From assembly GCA_007844125.1 (NCBI GenBank), contig CM017568.1:8861573-8925572 (forward strand): 64,000 nucleotides of DNA. Direction: 5' to 3'. Every line of letters begins with the position of its first letter. The stretch's first letter is position 1. The notes beneath the pieces were generated by a model. The model was not told the origin of the DNA. It worked only from the letters and a program-made list of their open reading frames with translations, and did not search any database. Position numbers and translations under genes: made by a program. Shown here in pieces: positions 59,801 to 64,000 of the stretch. The stretch comes from Sinonovacula constricta. Its lineage: Eukaryota > Mollusca > Bivalvia > Cardiida > Solecurtidae.

Positions 59801-62800
59801 ACCGTAGTTGCCACATCACAGGTCGTGTACCACCGTAATTGCCACATCACAGGTCGTGTACCTCCGTAGTTGCCACATCACAGGTCGTGTACTACCGTAG
59901 TTGCCACGTCACAGGTCGTGTACCGCCGTAGTTGCCACATCACAGGTCGTGTACCTCCGTAGTTGCCACATCAAAGGTCGTGTACCGCCGTAGTTGGCAC
60001 GTCACAGGTCGTGTACCATCGTAGTTGCCACATCACAGGTCGTGTACAACCGTAGTTGCAACATCACAGGTCGTGTACCGCCGTAGTTGCCACATCACAG
60101 GTCGTGTACCTCCGTAGTTGCCACATCACAGGTCGTGTACCACCGTAGTTGCCACATCACAGGTCGTGTACCACCGTAGTTGCCACATCACAGGTCGTGT
60201 ACCGCCGTAGTTGCCACATCACAGATCGTGTACTACCGTAGTTGCCACATCACAGGTCGTGTACCACCGTAGTTGCCACGTCACAGGTCGTGTACCACCG
60301 TAGTTGCCACATCACAGGTCGTGTACCACCGTAGTTGCCCCATTACATGTCGTGTACCGCCGTAGTTGCCACATCACAGGTCGTGTACCACCGTAGTTGC
60401 CACATCAAAGGTCGTGTACCACCGTAGTTGCCACGTCACAGGTCGTGTACCACAGTAGTTGCCACGCCACGTCGGTTTTACTTTAGCCTTGGGTAACTTT
60501 ACAAACGTGACAACAAACTTCCGGACAAGACCTTTAAAGTGTATTTGATAAATCAAACCAATCGTTCACCAATGACCATCAATTTTGATCCTCGTTTGTT
60601 GAACAAGTTTGACGGGACTTGCCTTGCAGGAGTAAATTAAAGGCTACCAAGCTCAATATCAATATTGACTTTTACATTTAAACTACAGTTTACTTTGATT
60701 TTCTGTCCCTGAGGCAATACATGTACTTAAATGACTTCATGACAACCAAAAATGATCATTTCTACTGATTATTCCAATGTTGTTATAGTAGAACGTATAA
60801 AAAGTTGTATGTGGGCATTTTTTATTAATTAATGCGTTTTGCTTTTCTAGCTCATAACCTTTTTTAAACTATAACTTGATTTTAATGCATATTGTGGCGA
60901 CAAATATTAAATTTGCTCATACTAATGATCTACAAAACTTTTGATGGACGAATTAGTAGAACCACTGGCGGGCCGAGGATAAGCGTTAGGTGTTCGTCTA
61001 ACCAATAGTCAAACTAACGACACGCATTTCGCACTGCATACGTTTCGCCATGCTATTAAAAGCATGTGGTTATAACAGATTTCATACTTCTGTAATCAAT
61101 GTTAAATTGCCACACACGACCTTTGAGAAATACAAAAACGACAGTTGTTTGGAATGTGTGCAATAATTTTTGAAAGAAATGAATATAGTTGAGGCAACAT
61201 GTCAAAGGTAGATGTACATACCATTAGATTTATTGAGTAAATTATATATATTATAAATATTTCGCACATCGATGATCTTTTTTCTTTTAAATCAATGGCC
61301 GCGTTCTACACACAACATGTTATGGCACAGCCGCTCAAGAAAGTGTTTTGAATTCTGATTGTCTTTCTTGTGTCACTTGTAGACGGTTGCAGGGCTGCAT
61401 TTGTCAGTTTCGGTTGATTTAATCATTTTCAGCGTTCTGTCATTGATTTATAGTGTGCAACACAAAATATTGAAACATAATGCGGCTAGACGTCACTGGT
61501 CGTGTGAGAGGTCAGCAAATCTAACCACCCAGCCCACCCAGCCTTGGACGGCCCGTCCTTGCAAGCTCTAAGAAGGGTCGTCGTCCCTTTACATACTTGT
61601 AAAACGCTTGGATCATATAAGTATGGTGATAGTGGTTAAATGCTTTTATTTCATGTTTTTAACATTTCTTACCGTGGTGTCTCAGATCAAATCGTTAGTA
61701 ATGCAGTTAAAATGTACATACATATTGCATATGATTAAAACAAGTTTGTTGTAGTTTTAAGTCTGGTAGGGGTGCCAGTTGAGGGAAGATTTTTGAACGA
61801 AGAACAACCCTTTTTGTCAACTGTCGACTTGACTAGATACGTTGTGTATAGTACAATCTGTTTTATCTTTTATTTTATTTATCAATCATTTTCTACTTTT
61901 CTACAGTAAATGTCAATTTGTCGGTATATCTATTACTCTATCTATATGTTACGCTGTTAAGCTATTTATTTCCGTAATTTTAACTTATTTGTCTATATTT
62001 AAATACCTTATGCATCTGTTTACATATTTACATCTATCTACTTGTGAAATTATTTGTTTTTCAAGACTAGATAAATTCAGTGATACATGACATATATATC
62101 GATTTATCGAGGGATAATTTACAAATGTCAATATCTTTCATAAAGTAAATAAAATAACTCACGTGCCATTCATATATAGCCACTGCAAACCCGCTTGCGG
62201 CTGCTGTCCCTGTCAGACCAATAAACAACTTCGCTCCTATATTACTGGCATATATTGAAGCTCCGATCTGAAATAAATAATTTTGAATATGTGTTGACCA
62301 ATAGCTATTCAAATATATATATATATATTAGTATTATTTTCATTGTCATAATACACGTAAGACACGATGCCTGCTTGATGGGGTCACAAAAGGTTGTTAA
62401 GGTTTGAAACAATATTATTTATATTTAAAATTATGTCTTTTCAATATATAATACAAAAATGAGTTAGATCAAGACAGATAAAATGACAACCCTAATACCT
62501 TTCTGGTCCGCAACAAGCATCGTGCCATATGTGTATTAGGAGAATGACAAAATACTCATGGTTGAAATACTATTGGTCCAGTATTGAAGGCACATCATGT
62601 AAAACGATCTATATACATTGAATGTTGTATATTAAAATGGACATATATCGTTAATATCTTTATGTGCATGAATGCATGGACCTAATGAACAGGACTTAAA
62701 ATGGACCTAATACTAATACAAGCAAAACGAATGTTATTTTAACGAACGTTATGGCATAGGAGTTTTTTATATACCACAAGCTGGCACTGGAAGGTTATTG

Positions 62801-63410
62801 ACTAACCTGCGGATCAAGCTCCAGTCTGAAACGATTTGAACGCGCATTGAACGGGCGGTAACCATGCCGTGAACGTCGTCATTGCAAAGAATGAGTGAAT
62901 GCATAGGTTATATGACAGACAGCTGGTTTGCACCCGACACAGCGGTGCCGTCTGGTGTCTGTAGCGATCAGAAGACCCACTTTTACCCCACCCATCCCTC
63001 AACACCCAAATAATTGTCCGGTCGTCGCAAGGTTTTATTAGTTAAAAATCCTCCGGTGCGCAAATTTTCAGCTGTCCCCGTCCTGTTGTAATGGCTGCCA
63101 AGAGGTCACAACAAGAGGCAATTTTGCATGGGGAGGTCATGTCTATGTTACCTGTGGTACTTTTATAGCTCTCGCTACACTATGTTGATTTGTCTGTGGT
63201 TTAGCTGGACCTCGCTATAGTGAACAAAATAGCGTTTCTGTGATGTACTCAACAAAACAACAACTGTTATTGTTGTTCGGGGTTACAAGTTCTATAGTGG
63301 TTTTGTATACTTCGATGTTTCTAAGATGCCCTACTTACAGGGATCCAGTGCATGTTTCGGCCCGCCAGGAAGTATCCGACAGTGCTGCCTTTATTCGGTC
63401 GACATGTTGA
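44683..63410 (-). CDS. SLC5-family sodium/solute cotransporter (SGLT/SMIT type), first exon missing
   Basis: Gene-level entry. Thirteen exons (named 2 to 14) encode about 630 residues, nearly the whole of a usual 650-700-residue SLC5A protein. Only the first exon, with the N-terminus and first helix, lies beyond 64000. Family members are plasma-membrane symporters with 14 helices of the LeuT fold, coupling Na+ entry to uptake of sugars, myo-inositol or similar solutes. Seen here are [76 protein letters not shown] and GAFWGL. The exon phases join without conflict except for a one-base excess in exon 12. The substrate cannot be fixed, because some sugar-site residues differ from human SGLT1. 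Confidence 0.93.
44889..45833. other. SLC5 intron 13
   Basis: AT-rich intron of 945 nt. No further feature seen. Confidence 0.7.
45834..45996 (-). CDS. SLC5 exon 13: large cytosolic loop
   Basis: 163 nt, phase 0 entry after TTTAAAAG, phase 1 exit at GTGAGT. It begins [16 protein letters not shown], the SGLT motif at the start of the loop before the last helix, then an acidic run EEEEE and a variable region ending NTDSKH. The loop is low in conservation across the family. Confidence 0.9.
45997..46851. other. SLC5 intron 12
   Basis: 855 nt. It contains an imperfect hairpin followed by an (ATTG)n tail near 46299-46360 that looks like a retroposon 3' end. Confidence 0.6.
46299..46360 (+). mobile_element. 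Retroposon 3' end with (ATTG)n tail
   Basis: CTCGCCCTATAAC pairs imperfectly with GTTAGGGCGAG, followed by GGTAAATAAAACCAAGTATT and GATTGATTGATTGG. A short hairpin plus tetranucleotide tail is a common 3' end of mollusc SINE/LINE copies. The 5' part is not delimited. Confidence 0.4.
46852..47074 (-). CDS. SLC5 exon 12, carries a one-base frameshift
   Basis: Entry in phase 0 (GTATTCTTTAG) with [20 protein letters not shown] and exit in phase 0 after CTKPRSECQ at GTACAA. The exon is 223 nt, one more than a multiple of three. The first part reads to PAPRCGSG in one frame. The rest ([20 protein letters not shown] and the next helix) is open only in the next frame. The change falls at a run of four C on the + strand (46981-46984, GGGG on the gene strand). 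As written the first frame stops 20 codons later. This is either a sequencing error or a real inactivating allele. Confidence 0.9.
47075..47631. other. SLC5 intron 11
   Basis: 557 nt, AT-rich. A short + strand frame near 47301 is not supported as coding. Confidence 0.6.
47632..47951 (-). CDS. SLC5 exon 11: Na2-site helix and following helices
   Basis: 320 nt, phase 1 entry (TTTGCAG), phase 0 exit (GTAAGA). It reads [18 protein letters not shown], then [20 protein letters not shown] (Na2-site serines kept), [37 protein letters not shown] and [13 protein letters not shown]. The Gln in YIQ matches the sugar-contact Gln of human SGLT1 (Q457, from memory). Confidence 0.95.
47952..48551. other. 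SLC5 intron 10
   Basis: 600 nt. Several weakly related short repeats (ACTG.AA..T.GAT.AGAGA.A) make a loose tandem pattern at 48030-48420. No exon. Confidence 0.5.
48552..48659 (-). CDS. SLC5 exon 10: Cys-rich extracellular loop
   Basis: 108 nt, phase 1 to phase 1 (TTTTGTAG / GTGAGC). It reads [19 protein letters not shown] followed by [15 protein letters not shown]. The four Cys and SNxAYPxLV match the disulfide-rich loop that precedes the GLRGLM helix in SGLT proteins. Confidence 0.95.
48660..49344. other. SLC5 intron 9
   Basis: 685 nt, mostly occupied by a low-complexity GAT/GCT region at 48903-49330. Confidence 0.7.
48903..49330. repeat. GAT / GCT / GAC trinucleotide-rich region
   Basis: Imperfect runs of TGCTGC, GATGATGAC and GATGATGATG, with the purest (GAT)n run around 49227-49260. 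It ends at the edge of exon 9. Confidence 0.88.
49345..49480 (-). CDS. SLC5 exon 9
   Basis: 136 nt, phase 0 entry (TCTTCCAG), phase 1 exit (GTATCA). It reads [18 protein letters not shown], then [20 protein letters not shown] and ISRILFP. The Lys in FLK corresponds to K321 of human SGLT1 (from memory), and PGMISRILF is near invariant in SGLTs. Confidence 0.95.
49481..50401. other. SLC5 intron 8
   Basis: 921 nt. It contains a degenerate duplicate of the start of exon 9 at 49598-49645. Otherwise nothing recognised. Confidence 0.65.
49598..49645 (-). pseudogene. Degenerate duplicate of SLC5 exon 9 start
   Basis: On the gene strand this reads ATCGTTCCGCAGTGTCTA, then CCGCAGTCTTAGTCACTC, against ATTGTTCAGCGGTGTCTA and CCGCAGTCTCAGTCACGC in exon 9. 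The copy has two extra bases in the middle, which breaks the frame, and the similarity fades at both ends. It lies about 120 bases upstream of the working exon. Confidence 0.7.
50402..50616 (-). CDS. SLC5 exon 8: glycosylated loop and next helix
   Basis: 215 nt, phase 1 entry (TTTTCCAAG), phase 0 exit (GTAGGA). It reads [19 protein letters not shown], then NLTLSNQTF with two N-glycosylation sequons, [20 protein letters not shown], and [21 protein letters not shown]. The WYWCTDQ motif of SGLT1 is LYAWCQEQ here, so Y290 is replaced while the Trp and Gln are kept. Confidence 0.95.
50617..52028. other. SLC5 intron 7
   Basis: 1.4 kb. It contains dispersed repeat copy 2 (51252-51452). Otherwise AT-rich. 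Confidence 0.6.
51252..51452 (+). repeat. Dispersed repeat family, copy 2
   Basis: Same ordered blocks as at 28486-28668: GCAAAATGCTGTTCATTGAT, GTCATTGCAAACAGG, TGAGCCACGCTGCA and GACGTCGATATCTAT. Several internal indels separate the copies. Confidence 0.65.
52029..52109 (-). CDS. SLC5 exon 7
   Basis: 81 nt, phase 1 to phase 1 (ATCTCTACAG / GTAGTA). It reads [19 protein letters not shown], then [16 protein letters not shown] is a family hallmark. Confidence 0.95.
52110..53301. other. SLC5 intron 6
   Basis: 1.2 kb AT-rich intron. No feature recognised. Confidence 0.6.
53302..53407 (-). CDS. SLC5 exon 6
   Basis: 106 nt, phase 0 entry (ATGACCTCAG), phase 1 exit (GTACGA). It reads [20 protein letters not shown], then [16 protein letters not shown], a transmembrane helix with the SGLT 'A(D/E)IxxGAxF' start. 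Confidence 0.95.
53408..54832. other. SLC5 intron 5
   Basis: 1.4 kb. It has a loose internal duplication around TGTGGAATAAACAGC (53479 and 53609) and a short third match to the dispersed repeat family at 53856-53915. No exon. Confidence 0.55.
53856..53915 (+). repeat. Dispersed repeat family, fragment
   Basis: ATGTTCTGTTCATTGAC followed by GTCATTGCA, in the order seen at 51252-51452, but only about 60 bases long. Confidence 0.35.
54833..54937 (-). CDS. SLC5 exon 5
   Basis: 105 nt, phase 0 to phase 0 (TTGTTATAG / GTAAGA). It reads [19 protein letters not shown], then [31 protein letters not shown] is near identical across SGLTs. The following helix is unusual in having Asn and Gly in place of the common YIFTKIS ending. 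Confidence 0.95.
54938..56694. other. SLC5 intron 4
   Basis: 1.8 kb AT-rich intron. Nothing recognised. Confidence 0.6.
56695..56754 (-). CDS. SLC5 exon 4
   Basis: 60 nt, phase 0 to phase 0 (TTGTTTCAG / GTTAAG). It reads [20 protein letters not shown], the helix ending in the WxFVPxYxxxG motif that precedes TMPEYL in the next exon. Confidence 0.93.
57690..57775 (+). repeat. GTGT/GCGT-rich tract
   Basis: Alternating GTGTGT and GCGTGC with interruptions, potentially Z-DNA forming. Confidence 0.85.
59422..60473. repeat. 31-bp minisatellite, about 34 copies
   Basis: Head-to-tail 31-bp units with core GTAGTTGCCACATCACAGGT joined to CGTGTACCACC. Variants include CCACCGTAATTG, CGCCGTAG, CCTCCGTAG and ACGTCACAGG. 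Units are contiguous with no unique spacers, so it is a minisatellite and not a CRISPR. Length variation between alleles is expected. Confidence 0.97.
62163..62267 (-). CDS. SLC5 exon 3: first core helix
   Basis: 105 nt, phase 0 to phase 0 (TTATTTCAG / GTGAGT). It reads [20 protein letters not shown], then [15 protein letters not shown]. The Asn of ASNIG and the Glu of YEW match the SGLT1 sugar-site residues N78 and E102 (numbers from memory). The residue at the position of H83 is Leu, which suggests an altered solute site. Confidence 0.96.
62268..63338. other. SLC5 intron 2
   Basis: 1.07 kb. It has a G/C-richer stretch at 62780-63010 with no recognisable content and a short (AT)n tract near 62312. 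No exon. Confidence 0.6.
63339..63410 (-). CDS. SLC5 exon 2
   Basis: 72 nt, phase 0 to phase 0 (TTTAATACAG / GTAAGT). It reads [20 protein letters not shown], then HWIP. It corresponds to the loop and start of the second helix (RGTVxGYFLAGRxMxWWP in SGLTs) and has the 72-nt length I recall for the equivalent vertebrate exon. Confidence 0.95.
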
Positions 63411-64000
63411 CTGTATTAAAACAAAACAGGGTTAGAAGTGAAATAAAGAATACATTTAACAAAATTTTAATTACGCGTAAGTTTTCAATTATTAAACAAC
63501 GGACTACCCTTAAGTGCATATGTATAGTCGCGAATGTGTTGTTGGAAGAATAAGTTGCTGCGTTGAAATGCGCCGGGTGCTCTATCCAGACAAATGTCTG
63601 TGTTCATCCTTCATAAATAAATTGTGAACATAAATAAACGATGACAACTTTGACTATGCGTTGTATTAAAAATTAACAATAAATTTCAAAAGGTATGTGA
63701 CCATTAATTAGTCATAATATTATAAGTCTGAAATAGTCAATGTTTAAATTAGGAATTAGGACATCGGTTTTGGAATACAGTTTTCCGTTTTAATTAATTT
63801 CGTCAAGTTGAGATCAATTATTTTTTGCAACAACAGTTGTACTTAGATGTACTTTTTTGAAATACCTCGGGAGTTATGCGCCATAAAATTAATGATTATA
63901 GAAATAGCCAACCAAAATTAAAAGCAAAACGTTCACTACTTTTCACCAAAAAAGAGAGTTATGTTAAGAGTTGTAAAGACAGAGCGGATGTTTATATAAT
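63411..64000. other. SLC5 intron 1, no exon seen
   Basis: No minus-strand frame with a hydrophobic first helix and a phase-0 donor was found, so exon 1 and the promoter should lie beyond the window. Confidence 0.6.

Larger units (their letters stand above)
56755..62162. other. SLC5 intron 3, 5.4 kb
   Basis: The longest intron of the gene inside the window. It holds a GT-rich tract (57690-57775), the 31-bp minisatellite (59422-60473) and a weak tRNA-like B box near 57150. No exon was needed or seen: exons 3 and 4 join in frame across it. Confidence 0.7.

Noticed and set aside
59422..60473. CRISPR-like periodic repeat
   Set aside because: Units abut directly with no unique spacers, and the surroundings are a eukaryotic intron.

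Overview
The window looks like AT-rich nuclear DNA of an invertebrate animal, most likely a bivalve-type mollusc. Small exons with GT/AG borders sit in introns of several kb. There are many mini- and microsatellites, tRNA-headed SINE pieces and broken LINE ends of a kind I associate with bivalve genomes. No prokaryotic operon, CRISPR array or intact virus was seen. The species assignment is inference.

Two protein genes can be reconstructed exon by exon, and they converge on each other. On the + strand (6793-39417, 5' end missing) a secreted or matrix-type protein is encoded. Three exons make one von Willebrand factor A (vWA) domain with a complete MIDAS metal site. They are followed by eleven sushi/CCP modules and a 209-codon Pro/His/aromatic-rich terminal exon. 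Every CCP exon border is phase 1, as in exon-shuffled extracellular proteins. On the - strand (63410-44683, first exon missing) thirteen exons encode an SLC5-family sodium/solute cotransporter of the SGLT/SMIT type. They run from the FLAGR loop after the first helix to the last transmembrane helix and stop codon.

Region by region: 1-705 is a 27-bp minisatellite; 895-1505 a broken LINE end (-); 1506-6792 no gene; 6793-39417 the vWA-CCP gene with LINE and SINE relics, simple repeats and a candidate 4.4-kb inverted-repeat element (29936-34329) in its introns; 39418-44682 the convergent intergenic space, with one orphan + strand terminal exon (43195-43328) that has its own poly(A) signal; 44683-63410 the SLC5 gene, with a degenerate duplicate of part of exon 9 and a roughly 1.05-kb 31-bp minisatellite in an intron; 63411-64000 nothing recognised.

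Points most worth checking are a one-base frameshift in SLC5 exon 12, a splice donor displaced by one base after CCP3, the orphan terminal exon, and the inverted-repeat element inside the only intron that cuts a CCP module. The two genes have no evident functional link. One is an extracellular adhesion or recognition-type protein and the other a plasma-membrane transporter.
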